From NCBI RefSeq assembly GCF_000003855.2, contig NW_003101666.1:599129-663128 (forward strand): a DNA stretch of 64,000 nucleotides, in the 5' to 3' direction. The stretch is from Blastomyces gilchristii SLH14081 (taxonomy: Eukaryota; Ascomycota; Eurotiomycetes; Onygenales; Ajellomycetaceae). The notes beneath the pieces are model-generated. The model saw nothing but the letters and a program-made list of their open reading frames with translations. It was not told the origin of the DNA and searched no databases. The translations under genes were made by a program, and so were the position numbers. Below, one piece after another: positions 12,101 to 23,585 of the stretch (positions are counted from its first letter, which is position 1; every line of letters starts with the position of its first letter).

Positions 12101-13990
12101 GTGATATTATAATATAATGATGAAGATATTCTATAATTATATGTCTTTATATCTAAGAAACTGAGTTCTGCTGAATACAATTATGAGATCTATGATAAGA
12201 AACTTCTCACAATTATACACTGTTTAGAAGAATGAGACTCTGAACTTTAAAATATCTCTGAATTTGAGATAATTATAGATTATAAGAATCTTAAATACTT
12301 TATAACAATCTATAAACTTATTAAATAATAGATATAATAATCAGAGTTTCTAAGCTGCTTTTATTTTACAATACACTATTACTCTGACAGTTAGAACTCA
12401 ATAGTAGATACTCTCTTATAATAAGAATAAGATATACTATTCAATATAATAGATATATACTGAATAAATCAAGAACACTGACTCTATACTTTGCTGATCA
12501 GAACATTCTCTGAATCTACACTGAATAAATTATAATATATAACAGCTTAAACTGATGAACTTCTTCAAGTACTTACTGAAGCAGTATGTTAAGAAGTAAT
12601 CTGATTTTCTTCAGAACTATGTATAAGAACTGATATCTCAGAATATTCAATTGATAATAATAACACTTTATAATTTCATGAATAATACTGAGTCTCTCAC
12701 TCTGAATTCTTACATACTCAAATAATATAAGAGATGTATAATTCATGTATAACTAATTATTCAGACTGTGAATAACTGTATAGAATAATCTTCTAAGAGT
12801 TCTACTGATCTGAGATATTAAACAGTATCAGACACTTTATCTGAAACTGTAATTATTATTCTTTTATTATCTTATGAAAGAACTGTAGAAAAGATCTGTT
12901 AAAATCACTCAATATCTCTGATAGAATTTAATAAGATATGATAATTAACTTTACTATTAATCTCTCTAAAAGTAAAGATTATAGAAACATTCTGATTATT
13001 ATAAATTAATTAAATAAAGATATAATATTAAAATCTTGTAATAAAATAAATACTGAATAAGTTATTAAAGCTTTTCTATAGAGTCTATTCTACTGAATAT
13101 ATAAATTACTGAGATCTATAGTATCAGATCAGAGCTGTTAATTTATAAACACTCTTTAAACAAGAATCTATCAAGTTCTCAAGATTATATACTATCTATC
13201 AACTGTTTATTACTCTGAAATTAATAGTATATTAGAATAGATAATTCAGACTGTAAAGAATTATCTTTATAAGTTCTATAATTATTTATAAGATAACTGA
13301 TATAATCTTCTTCTATATATAGAGATTACTATTAATAATCAAGATACTATTTTAATAGATATAAGTCTGTTCTTTCTTACACATGATTATTATATAAAGA
13401 TATTAAATCTTTTAGAGATTATACAATTTATACTGAATCTCTGCAGTTTTATTCAGATTACTGATAATATAGTAATAAAACTCTAAGATACTTATAATTA
13501 AGCAGAAGTCTTCATAATGAGTATTAAACAGAATTAAGAAGATTAAATTAATATTTATTAAGACTCTATTAAATAATATAAGATAGAAGATCTGATATGA
13601 TTAAATCTTAAGAATATATAAATTATATATTTATCTCATACACTAGATTATCATTATATTAGATATAAAGTGATAGAAGTTCTAGATAGTTATAACTACT
13701 ATTTTAATACATTATCAGAGATTTATAATATCTTTTATACAAGCTTACTCTGTTATACTGTCACTGACTTATTCTCTTCTCAACTGACTTCTGACTAACA
13801 GCTGCCAGATATTATAGAAGAAGACAATGAGCTTAAATAAGAGATTAAGAATATTCTTGATAAGAGATCTCACAGCTGTAACTGATAATATCTTATGAAA
13901 TATATCAGATATAATTATCTGATCTGAACTCTGAGTTTCATATTATTTAAAACAGCAGCTCTTTACTGATGAGAACTGCTTCTGAAAAGA
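9164..13990 (+). pseudogene. Gypsy-1 gag-pol (degraded)
   Basis: Gag runs from about 9164. A zinc knuckle near 10215-10260 reads CINCNLSEYITFNC, with Tyr where the His should be (a C-to-T change). A protease remnant MIDSS sits near 10505. The RT at about 11210-11710 includes SSFTAASILFVKKSDKEL, LIKKDHYLLSLI, KLDIIIIFYKIHI and the catalytic YLDNILIF near 11620 (family: YLDDILIF). RNase H covers about 12060-12330 (SDYVIEEV, HCLEE, FEIIIDYKNLKYFI). Integrase covers about 12700-13400, and a chromodomain-like tail (EIKNILDKRSHSC...YLMKYISY) lies at about 13840-13980. Confidence 0.88.
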
Positions 13991-13999
13991 GAGAACTAA

Positions 14000-14308
14000 T
14001 GTAGTGAGCTGTACCTGATCAATGATATAGACTATTTCATTATACTTCACAGATTTCAATTACTTCATTCTTGAATATATATACTCTAATTCTCAGCCAT
14101 TCTTAATCACTGATTCTCAGTTATTATAAACATGTATAGATTCTTCTGCTCTGAAGCTTCACTGCATACATCATCACATACATGTATAAATATTCACTTC
14201 AATCACTGATTCTCACACTTTCTCTTTCTTTTCTTCTCTAATGTTTTTCTCTTTGTTATATAAGACCTATCAATATAATACTGATCTATTCAGTGTAGGC
14301 CTCTTACA
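14000..14308 (+). repeat. 3' LTR of gypsy-1 (309 bp)
   Basis: Opens TGTAGTGAGC and ends CTCTTACA; same length as the 5' copy. Followed directly by the duplicated target ttctt at 14309-14313. Confidence 0.93.
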
Positions 14309-14313
14309 TTCTT

Positions 14314-14470
14314 CATAATTTAATTGAAAAAGAGAAAATTATGATGAAACATGTTAATTCTACAGTGAACATAGCTGACAGGCTCACCAAGCCACTGGCA
14401 AAGCCTGTGTTTGAAGATTTTGTCAAAAGAATTGATTTGAAAGAGATCAGAAAGAAATGATTGAATGATA
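14314..14470 (+). pseudogene. Outer copia RNase H, 3' end
   Basis: Continues the frame broken at 8697. It encodes an EKEKIMMKHV..TVNIADRLTKPL stretch, the normal end of copia RNase H (family: ..KHVPTxENIADxLTKPL), then VFEDFVKRI. This piece has almost no mutation-type stops (first TGA near 14458), in contrast to the heavily decayed parts to its left. It is the last recognisable pol coding of the element. Confidence 0.88.
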
Positions 14471-14654
14471 ATAATAATACAGTGAATCAGTGGATTTTGC
14501 ATGTATTTCTTGATTTTTACAGTTATTACTGTACAGACGCCTTTCCTAATGAGGAAATCAGGGTCTGATTGATGTAATTAATTATTATTGTGTTTTTGAA
14601 AGATTTGAGGATGGGAGAGGCCCCGGGTGGCGGCTTATAGGCCACGGCGTAGCA

Positions 14655-14758
14655 AGGGGGGGTGTTGGTGATTACTACACCTACCCTAGTCACGTGCCAC
14701 CCCAACCTATCCATTTAGTGTAACTCGCGTAGATAGATTACACACACACAACACAACA
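14655..14758 (+). repeat. Outer copia polypurine tract and start of 3' LTR
   Basis: AAGGGGGGG at 14655-14662 is directly followed by TGTTGGTGATTACTACACC at 14663, the usual polypurine tract plus TGTTGG opening of a copia LTR. The end is uncertain; an ACAACA near 14758 could close it. No partner LTR is visible in the window, so the LTR length cannot be confirmed. The DNA here has ordinary GC and intact CpG sites. Confidence 0.55.
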
Positions 14759-17633
14759 ACGTTATCCTCCAAGAAGAATGGTGAGAAGGATGGGATCGAA
14801 ACACAATTATTATTGAAAAATGCAACAGCTGTGTTGCTCCAAAACCTTTACCAAGATTAGAAGATGAAAACATCAAAGTCGTATGGTCGATGGCTTTGCG
14901 GATCCGTATCCGTACCGCTTGAATCCTTGCTATTCGCCTATCTCCCCTCGGTTTCCTCTCGCTTCAATGGATCTTTCGGCTGTTCTTTCGTATTTTCTGA
15001 CGCCTTCGGCAGCCGCCTTCCGCCGGCCTGCCTCACTCATAGATCAGAACCCGCGATTCAGTGCTAAAGAATGGAGCTTGCTGCCTGCTGTCGTTGATTT
15101 TTCTAAATTTTTTCCCCTTGCAGAGCTTCAATTGCGCTACCGTGTTCCACTCTTAATCCGCCTAGGCACGTTGGAGATTCGGCGACGACGCGGCTCTGAG
15201 ACTTATTGGATCCTCGAATCCCACCTCCATTATGATTAATCTCCTCCTCTTCCAGCTTCGCATTGCATATTCCCCGCGACTTCTTCCATTTAAGTTTAAT
15301 GGACAGCCAGTCTCTCTCCCCCTATCACATTTAGGTCGATGCCTAAGGTGGGACAAGCGTACCGTTCTACAGTTACTGGATAAGCAACTTATCTATGTCT
15401 TGTGTAGCACGTACAGCTGAGACGTTCCGAACCATTTCGCTAACTTCATATTCAACCAGACCTTCCATTTTCTAGAAAGGGGTCATCAGAGGTTCTATAG
15501 GAGGCCAAAAAGTCGCCCCCCCCCCCCCTTCCCCCAACCCCCGATTTAATTATTTCGTTTCCGGATGAAACACAAACTCAACATGATCTACATGCGGAAT
15601 TTAGCAGACCTCCGGTGGCTCGTTAGAACCTATTCGACTTCGAAACACAGATTGGCTCATTGTGGGATATGCTCTCCCGATGTAGCACTGTATAGTGGTA
15701 CTCAGAGGGTTTCCCGTTAGAGCACCCCTTGAAACAAATAAAGAATGCTCCGTCAACAACCTATATTGAAAGTATTTGAGACGCCATGAAGGATGCTTCA
15801 AGCTGCTTGCCAGATCAAATGATCTATGGTCCATGAACTTGCAGCGGCTACTCAACCCAAAACATCTATCAGCGAAAGACCGCTTCATTATGTGTACAAA
15901 ATATGGCCAGGGACTGGCCGAGAGCAAGGGATAATTAATGAGACGTCATTCGATTTTCGGCCTTAATGAACGGATAGTGGCTTGAGGGTCCCTTCAATAC
16001 TAAAAGAGCCGAGACAGGGAAACCAAGGCAAGGGCTTCAGCACCACAAACTTTGAAGGCGGGAAAGATTTTAACATACACAGAATTATAAAAAGAAAATT
16101 TCAAATGCGCATCCTGCTGTTATGAAACTACCAGAAAATATTTATGCTAGAATACCACCTGCCAATGTTGAAACCTAAAAGACACTCCTAATCACGCCCC
16201 CATGCTGTCTACCAATATCGATCAACCCCTACTAGGCGGAAGGCAATGGGAATTGACATATACCGTTCACAACGGCCCGGTAACAGGAATTATTACTTCC
16301 CACGTTATTAGGGGGGGAACAACGCTCTGCTCCTACGATCAATCAGGGAAGGCGGAATCGGACAAAGGACAAGGGATATGTCTAGTTGGGAATTACAGCG
16401 CCATGTTTATTTCTGGAGGTTTGATGGCCGTCATGACCGTCAGATAACAACATCCGCATATCAAGAGAACGCCCAGGGCAAGGTATCACTTACGCAATTG
16501 CACTGTCCGGAGGGGCACTGGCAAGAAGCACCACAAGCACAGCCACAGTCACCTATTTATCAACGTAGACATTGTTAATATGGTGCTGAATATATGAAAG
16601 ATGATGCAAAATCTCTCCTGCACTTGGAGACAACAAAACGGAGCCACATGAAACAGGGAAGTTCACATACCCATGATGAAATGCGGGGTAATTGATGGAA
16701 AAAAAATCGGTTGATAACTTGGTATATCTGTAGGTATGATGTTGGATTCTGATAAAACCTTGGGGCTGACGAAGGAATAAGGAAGATAAAACAGATTCCC
16801 CGAGAAAATCTGGGATCTAGTGGTCTATTTATATGCGCGCACGAAGGAAGGACGGGCGAGCAACCTTACGACCACATGTTGCAAGGCGGGGTACAATCCC
16901 GCTAGAATATTTTAGCAATTGGTGGTTGGTTGGTCGATAAATCCCCCCAGATCCATATTAACTTGCTTGCCTTGCCCAACCCACCAAAATGCCAAAACAT
17001 AATAAATCAACAAACAAATCATGCAATCATCCCATCCCGCATTCCCACACGCTCGGGCTTGCATCGGAGGGGCGCGGGTTATGCTCCTGTGTGCGCCAAT
17101 CGCTGGAATCCACTTGAGCTGATGATAACTCACATTCCGGCGTTTTTGGGCCCGGAGTAGGTGGAAACTGATCCGACTCGTAGATACGTCGGGTGAGTTC
17201 TACGGGATTGGATCATTTCTCTCCCGTGTTTTAGTCGGCCGGCTTTCTACGCTTGGTTTGTTTTTTTCTTTGTGATTATATTTGTGATTATATCGACAAG
17301 TAAGATTTGAATGTTGGAGCACGAAACCGGTTACTTGGTTTCTTTCTTGGTTTCTTTCTGACACATTATGGTTTTATTTTTTAGTTTAGATCTTCATGTG
17401 GATGTTGGGTATTTAGCCCAGGGCTGACGAGTAAATACAAAGTTCATTAGGGATTCAAGGGCGATTCGTTGCTGTTGGGGACTGGCTGATACAATAGAAA
17501 TAGTTTATTGTACAGTCAGCCCGATTTAAACTTCTAAAATCATGGTATACTAGAATTATTTCCCCTAGGATGGATAGGATTACCTATCTATCAAACATGG
17601 CAATGACACATCATACCGTGCCATCCAAAGTAT
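14759..17633. other. Intergenic, no recognised gene
   Basis: GC-normal DNA with only short frames. A C-rich homopolymer lies at about 15517-15530. Three frames of 81-118 codons (14883-15239 +, 15601-15927 -, 16202-16447 +) have no recognisable motif. About 16,600-17,560 shows nothing that I can interpret. Confidence 0.5.
14883..15239 (+). CDS. Possible small hypothetical protein (118 aa)
   Basis: Single uninterrupted frame, MVDGFADPYPYRLNPC..., ending ILESHLHYD. Composition is balanced and CpG-rich like a coding exon, with no signal peptide or membrane segment. I recognise no family. An overlapping 67-codon frame on the same strand (14864-15067) shows how weak open-frame evidence is here. 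It lies just beyond the transposon edge and could be a chance frame or a fragment. Treat as unconfirmed. Confidence 0.22.
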   Translation: MVDGFADPYPYRLNPCYSPISPRFPLASMDLSAVLSYFLTPSAAAFRRPASLIDQNPRFSAKEWSLLPAVVDFSKFFPLAELQLRYRVPLLIRLGTLEIRRRRGSETYWILESHLHYD

Positions 17634-18886
17634 TTAAGGAAAATCTTCACCTGTTTCATGCATCACATATCCGAAAGTATCCCCGAGGCTACCGCCGTAT
17701 TCAACACTTCGCACCATCCATATCCAGAGGGCAACATCTACCCTACCGGGGTCCCACCCAACCCCACTGAAGCCCTCCTTTAAGAATCTTACCATGCCCT
17801 TATCCAGTGCGTGTTCCTCGAAGCTAATCCGCCCAAGCTCCCAATGTAGCCAATCATCAATCCTTACCCTAGTCTCCGCTCTCAACAGCCCGACACTCAC
17901 GTCCACCACCTCCGGTCTCTCATCAGAGTGCCAGAAAACAGTAGCGCCACAAACGCCACAGAATTCTCTATAGACTCCGGGAGAGCTTTTATACTTCAGA
18001 GTTCCCAAGTCATCGTAGGCTAGGTTCGAGCCGTCTGATGTTTTGAAGATGTTTAACCGTGAAATAAACGCCCAACTTTGGATCGGGAAGCCAGATGCTA
18101 GCCGGCAGGAGTTGCAGGCGCAAAGGCCTGCGAGATATTTTGTGCCATTATCGCACAGCCACCATTTCACGTCATTGGGATTGGCAGCCGCCGCAGAGGG
18201 GGGTGTGGAGGAGTGGTAGGGAACCAAGACATCAGACCATGGGGACGTGGGGGAACGGGATGTGTGATTGGGGGCGGTCATGAAAAACTTGACGCCCTCG
18301 CACTGGCAGCTTGCAGCTAAGGTTTTGGTCGAAGAGGGTGCGGAGTTTGGGGATTCCTGCTGAGATTCGTTTGATTTCTGGTCACTCGTCCAGCTAGTGG
18401 GAGTGTAAATATGCTGGAGCAGTGCGGGTAGCTCCTGTGAAACATGTGTTGCGTTCCGTTCCGCTCTGAAGAACCCCTCCAGCTGGCTTGGGCAGACCGA
18501 AGATGCCTCCGTCAACTGTACTGGCTAAACACAGATGTGATATGGACTCCGTCTGAGGTCCGCTGTCTTCTATGGTTCTCCGCGCTGCCATGAATTTTGC
18601 CTCATACTCTTCGGTTCCCTTGATCTGGAGAAAGACATGGGCGCCGCATGTTCCGCAGAACCAGAGACTCGAAGTGGTATTCGACAAGGCCATTAAGATC
18701 GGGTCCTGATTGCTTGCCTTGTTTCAGAGGGACATAGGATGTGCAGAGTAGTCCTGCTGTCCGACGACAGGTATCGCAGTGGCAGAAGGGCAGCACGGAT
18801 GGGCTACGCATCACTGAATCTGGTGACCAGTCCAGGATCACGGTTTGAGATGAGCGATTGCATAGACATGCAATTCGTGTCGCCAT
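17634..18886 (-). pseudogene. Tandem GFA-domain (glutathione-dependent formaldehyde-activating-like) gene, frameshifted
   Basis: GFA/CENP-V-type zinc-binding folds are made from CxC, CxxC and FCxxCG clusters. Domain 1 shows CLC, FCHCDTC (about 18790-18815) and, in another frame, LWFCGTCGAHVF (about 18640-18675). Domain 2, intact in a third frame, shows CQCEG (about 18300), CACNSCRLASGF (about 18090-18125) and REFCGVCGATVFWHSDERP (about 17925-17980). The whole matches the two-domain fungal layout, but two +1 shifts break it, one just before FCGTCG and one after the STVDGGIF segment near 18505. No intron of normal size repairs either; a 28-nt GT..AG stretch near the first would fit the phase but is too short and would remove domain residues. 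Either a pseudogene or carries two assembly indels. Start chosen at MATRIACLC. Confidence 0.75.
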
Positions 18887-19823
18887 GGTCCCTTGATTCC
18901 GCACACTGCAAGTGGAAGAATGATGTGCTGCCAATGCTATTGAATACTGGGGACGAGCACGTTAGCTGTGCATGTAATCGCTTGAATATGGATAAGTTGA
19001 CGAGAGTGTTTGAATGCGATATCTATTCAGGCGATGGGAGATGCAACATACCCCCTTCAGACCCACGTCATCTAGGTAAGCACGAATACGAGATATTTAG
19101 TAGTACTCCGTAGATTGCTGCTAAACATCCTTGATCCTCGAAAACGAGAGCGCTTCAAGGATTGGTAACAAGCGCAGCTTGAAATGCGCCTGCGGTGCTG
19201 CTTCACCAACGAGAAGCCAGGCCAGCCAAACGTCAGAAAGATGCTTAAAGGCCAGTGGTTAATGTATCTCCTGCAGCTAGGTGATTGCCTCTCATCCCAC
19301 TAGTCCGTAAGTGCCCTTAAATAGTGGATGAGTAAATTCAATTCGCCCAAGTTTATGTATTTAGCTTCCCGCTTATGAGAGCAGGAAGATATCATCTCGA
19401 GCTGGGGGTCTGTCTTGACAGTTGGCGTTAGTGTTAAATGGCGATGAAAAGGCTTGAAGAGCCTCCAAAAGATTGTATCGATAATCAACCTTGTAATTCT
19501 CAGAGCATTATATTGCCTCGATAGTTCCTATTTTGTGTATTGGATACGATATCTTTGGAGCTGATATCAATCCACAATTTGTTTTATTATAGCTTGTTAA
19601 CAGCCTTTTTCAACTTGAAGCTACTACGTCTTCGGCTATGCTCGATTTGCCTCGGAGAGACTTCGCACGAAGTTCCGGAGCAGTAATGGTGGCCGACTTT
19701 GAAACTGGAGAGACCATTCTGAGTATTTTGATAAGAACGTGGAATTAAAATTTTATTCTGGAATAACTAGCTTTCCTCGCAACAAAACAAAATATTCGCT
19801 GTCTGACGCTGTCTGATATCCAT
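18887..19823. other. Intergenic between GFA-like and NmrA-like genes
   Basis: No convincing gene. A forward frame at 18739-19113 largely mirrors the GFA sequence on the other strand. About 19,300-19,800 becomes moderately AT-rich without recognisable features. Confidence 0.5.
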
Positions 19824-21113
19824 CTACTCAGTTTTGCCTCCGCTGAACATCTTGGCAAAAAATTGCTCGGCAGTCATTAATGACTTTGGCTCTCCTGGAG
19901 CGACCACGTCTTGAACAGATTTCTTAAGCGCCTTCGCCTGCTCTGCATCGAACTCCTGATTCGCGAAATATCGACCATCCGCCCATTGTGTGAATGAATA
20001 CATGTCCCTAATGCTTTCGAGTGCTCTAATGCCGCCCATCGTAGGGAACTTTTCTATTTCGAGGGGAACATATCGTGATGTTTTGCCGGTAACTATGCAA
20101 CTCCGAAAATAAGGGCTTCTGGTTAGCCTGTATAATTTGTTGGCATATCGCGAATGGGGCCGCACCTTTGGTAAAATCTTCAATGATCTCCTGAAATGTT
20201 GCTAGATGGCCAAATCCTTGGATGGTTTTTCCGCCCCATGTTTCTGGGTGCAGCAAAACACCATGGACAAGATCTCCGAAGTCTTCCTCGATTGCAATGT
20301 ATGGAACCAATCCCGGGCCACCAACTAGAGGCTGCGAGAGTGTGACATAACCTTCAGAGTCCGTCGCGAGGGGGAATCCGCCGAACACTTCTGCAATGAA
20401 TGGAGACGTGAAGTTTTCGAAGTACCAACCGGCACACACAGCTGTTACAGTTTTGAAATTAGGACTATTTCGGGCGAGCTGTTCGATTTTATTTTTGTCT
20501 GGATAAAGAGTTAGTAGGTAGGCGAAATAGAATACGGAAAATTGATACTAACTGTCCATCATATCTAGTTTGACGGCCCCTTTAGTAATTTCGTAGATAT
20601 GGCCTGCTGAGCTATACACGAAATGCTCCACGCCAGCTTCGTTTGCAGCATCTACAATGACGCGACCAAGGTCCAGCTCAGTGGGTCCATTGGGATCATC
20701 AAAAGCCTTATGATTAACTGTTAGCATCTCGCATCGCCATACTCTCAATTTGAATGGTCCAATGGGCTACAGTCCTCGCAGCTCTTACCGAATCGTCGGA
20801 ATTAGTATTAGCAAATACTGCCCAGCTGTCTTTAAATGCATTGGCCAAATCGTCTTTCTTAAATCCATCTACTCCCACAACCTCAACGCCAGCCTGAGCC
20901 AATTCTTTAGCTTTAGGGGAGTCAGGGTTCCGGGTGAGTCCTCGGACACGGAATGCCGCTTTGTTGCGAAGAAGTGATCTGACAACAGAACCGCCTTGGT
21001 TACCTATGGAAAACGAAGATCAGAGTCGGCCCAGTCATGAGGAATGGTAAGATGGTAAATTTCAAAAGTTTACCTGTAGCACCAAAAACAGTGACAAGTT
21101 TTGGGGACGCCAT
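19824..21113 (-). CDS. NmrA-like NAD(P)-binding protein (336 aa, five exons)
   Basis: Exons on the minus strand are 21074-21113, 20789-21003, 20553-20706, 20166-20498 and 19824-20092, with GT-AG introns of 70, 82, 54 and 73 nt; the total of 1,011 nt gives 336 codons plus stop. The N-terminus is a Rossmann nucleotide-binding loop, VTVFGATGNQGGSVV (GATGxxG at residues 11-17), with the first intron inside the loop. Further family marks are a VYSSAG strand in exon 3, the CAGWYFENF segment and the C-terminal MYSFTQWADGRYF. NmrA/HSCARG-like proteins bind NAD(P) as redox sensors or act as reductases, usually in the cytosol or nucleus; the substrate here is unknown. In intron 2 I used the CATAAG acceptor because it keeps the DDPNGPTELDLG stretch in frame. 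Introns are inferred from sequence only. Confidence 0.88.
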
Positions 21114-21238
21114 TTGATTTTGGGAAGTATAGAAATATATGGAAATAATTAATATGATTGTCGTTTTTTCACTGTAGTAGAGCTGGATCGGTGGATTCAA
21201 TGGATTGATTCTCTCTTGTTTCTTGCTGATACCATCCC

Positions 21239-21250
21239 ATTTATATATCA
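21239..21250 (-). promoter_or_regulatory. TATA-like box of NmrA-like gene
   Basis: On the minus strand this reads ATATATAAATGG, about 125 nt upstream of the start codon at 21113. A plausible core promoter; no further element is recognised. Confidence 0.4.
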
Positions 21251-23585
21251 CAAAATTCGACACCCTTTGGGTGTCTTTCGCTTTACGCACTGTCAAGGTA
21301 GGGTAGGGCTTTCTCGAAATTATTCTGCCTGAAAAGCACGACACGTTGTAGACACTGGTTCAACGCTGAATGGATATTAGGAATAGCATTCGAGAGTCTA
21401 TGGAGACACGCCAAGTTTGCCGAGTGTTGGGAGGGGGGGTGGAAATTCGTATCGTGTACTCCGTATGCTTAACTCTATCTAAATCCCACTTCGCCAAGGC
21501 TGACGAAGATATCCATAGGAAAACGACGTCATGCTTCAAAACGCTGGGAATTGGCACAGAATGTAACATCTCGAATGCCTTGAAGAAAGTATGTGTGGAA
21601 GGAGGACACTTCTCTCGGTATCGCTCGCTCCGATTACCCAAACGTCCCTTTTTCGGCAAGCCGGAGTCTTGAAAGCATCATCTCGGCGCCGGCATTTTCT
21701 CTCCCGGCAAATAGGGATAGAAGATTTGGTGGTCTCGTCTGCCATTCTCCTTGACAAAGTATGAGGTACTTTTTCGCTTCACGGCGACATCATCAGAGGC
21801 AAAGGGGACTTATATTGGCACGTTCCACCCGTTGCTAATGCATGTGCCGTTCAATAACTGGCGCCAACCTTCCAACAGGTTCGTATTATTTAGGCACCAC
21901 ATTAATTTCAATTCCTAAAAGACTCCTGATCACGAACATCGTTGTGATGGGTAATGTCTTCGAGAAGTTAATGCAGGCTTCGCGCTTTGTTGATTCTCTG
22001 ACATCCCCAGGCAACAGCATTAACATTATTTACGGCAGCATATCTGTAGCAAGCATCCCATCCACCATACGGCAAGGAACCCCGCGCTTAGATTCCACTG
22101 GCTTTTTTGCGCGGAAACTACTATCCCCAGAACTTTCTACCAAGCCGACTGACATTTGGCAGATATCGGGAAGCAGATCTCAAATACAACTTCCTTATTA
22201 TATATAACTTTCCGACATCGGTGAAGAACTCAGATCGATTTCTCAGGTAAGCCCAAAACTTGCGGCCCGTGCGATTTAACAGTCGCACCACGGCCCCGCG
22301 CGCCAAGAATTTTGACAACCTGTCCAAGTGGGACCAAACCAATGGCAGGAAGAAGTGCAGGGAGTCAAGGGTTTGGAAATAGTGGCGCACAATACAGCCT
22401 TATCAATAATAATTATTAAATCTAGCTTGTCTGTTTGGGATGAAGCAAACGAACCCTAGTAGGTGATCAGAAGCTTGGGTTGCTGTGACTTTCCTTGCCA
22501 AAAGCCCTCCGGTGACGAGAGAGCCCCTCGAAGCCAAATTTGGTTGGTTGGTACTTGCACAATCTTTCTACCACATCTGCTCCGTCTGAAGGGTCATTAT
22601 TGCCCTGTTCTTCCACTTCATCTCCTTGCCATCCACTCTGGCTTTTGCCAAGCTGCTACTGGGAAATGCTGGAGCCTGGTAGCGAGATTCTCAGATCAGC
22701 CTCAGATTGGGGTCTTCACGGTGAAACCAAATTTGATCATTCCGTTAAGCTAGCCAAGTAGCTGGCTGCCTCTTTAAGTAGCCAGATATACGTCAATTGT
22801 CATCGAAACCAGCTTCTCGCCGAAACCTCAAGCAGAATGACAGTGGCGGTTAGGACCGTAGTGGACAAAATGTCATTATAGTTACGTCCATTGGGACGAA
22901 ATCCTGAACTTTGCATGGTTACTTCAATGGGAAGCTAAAGCGCCGCCAATAACGCTGCACGGAACATCCTTCATCCCGAATGTGGATGGCTCTCTGTGTT
23001 CAGGGCGTCGAAATTTGAGAATGTTTTGATTGAAGCGCTGGGCTGAGCCATCAGTCTTGCACAGCATGGAAACTGTTTTTAGAAGTAATTGCACCAGGCT
23101 GCAGCCCCCCACTGCAACGGGGAGTCTCTGACAATTTCAACTGCTGTTGAAGCGCGCTGGCTTAGCCAGTTAACCTTGCCTTTGCATGGCCGGATGGGTG
23201 TGGAAGTGGAGGAGAGAATCAAAAAGGCTGCTATCTGCTGTGGAAATAATAAATACAAAAGAAAAGAATGAAATTCCAAATTGTCAATAACCATTTTCCC
23301 CCAGTACAAGTCAAGGTTCAAGCTTGCTCTGGTCAAGGGATGGTGGTTGGTTGCAAAGATGGAATTTTTGGTGAAGGGGGCAGATATACATTCGACTATC
23401 TTCACCGCCTTCCTCTTTGCGAAACTGCCGTCCCCTTTCACACAAAATCCTCTCAACTTCACATCGAAAAGACTCTGTGACATGCAAAAATCCTGCGACA
23501 ACGCCCTACCCTACCATCGACACGCTGTGTAGTTACACATTCCAAAGGAAATTGGGATATCGCCAGACACAAATAATCTGCCACC
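21251..23585. other. Divergent intergenic region, no recognised gene
   Basis: Lies between the NmrA-like gene (minus) and the Trf4-like gene (plus). Frames of 60-140 codons exist on both strands (for example 21842-22207 + and 23079-23501 -), but none shows a known motif. The last several hundred bases presumably hold the promoter of the Trf4-like gene. Confidence 0.5.

Larger units (their letters stand above)
8703..14308 (+). mobile_element. Complete nested Ty3/gypsy chromovirus
   Basis: A 5,606-bp element with two 309-bp LTRs (8703-9011, 14000-14308) and a perfect 5-bp target duplication ttctt at 8698-8702 and 14309-14313. Internal order is gag with a zinc knuckle, protease, RT, RNase H, integrase, then a C-terminal chromodomain-like segment, which marks the chromovirus branch of Ty3/gypsy. 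A purine-rich stretch at about 13984-13998 precedes the 3' LTR. It landed inside the RNase H codons of the outer copia. All frames carry many stops, so it is inactive. Confidence 0.93.
538..14758 (+). mobile_element. Outer Ty1/copia element, split by two nested insertions
   Basis: Degraded copia retrotransposon in three visible pieces: about 538-2629, 8254-8697 and 14314 to about 14758. Between them sit a complete copia (2635-8248) and a complete gypsy (8703-14308). The pieces carry successive copia pol domains: reverse transcriptase before 2629, RNase H at 8262-8697, and the RNase H end with the LTKPL motif at 14370-14410. The second junction is exactly in frame once the gypsy and one duplication are removed. 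The 5' LTR was not found; it may lie left of the window or be mutated beyond recognition, so the left limit is a guess. MITE copy A lies in its left flank. Confidence 0.75.

Noticed and set aside
16202..16578. Two overlapping 66-81-codon plus-strand frames
   Set aside because: No recognisable domain, and the two overlap in different frames.
16885..16905. GCGGG/CCCGC hairpin resembling a tRNA T arm
   Set aside because: The loop GTACAAT does not match a T loop, and no A box or acceptor stem is present.
18739..19113. 124-codon plus-strand frame
   Set aside because: Largely opposite the GFA-like gene; no recognisable domain.
21842..22207. 121-codon plus-strand frame
   Set aside because: No motif or intron support; could be chance, so not listed as a gene.
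23079..23501. 140-codon minus-strand frame upstream of the Trf4-like gene
   Set aside because: No motif, no matching introns, and it lies where the promoter is expected.
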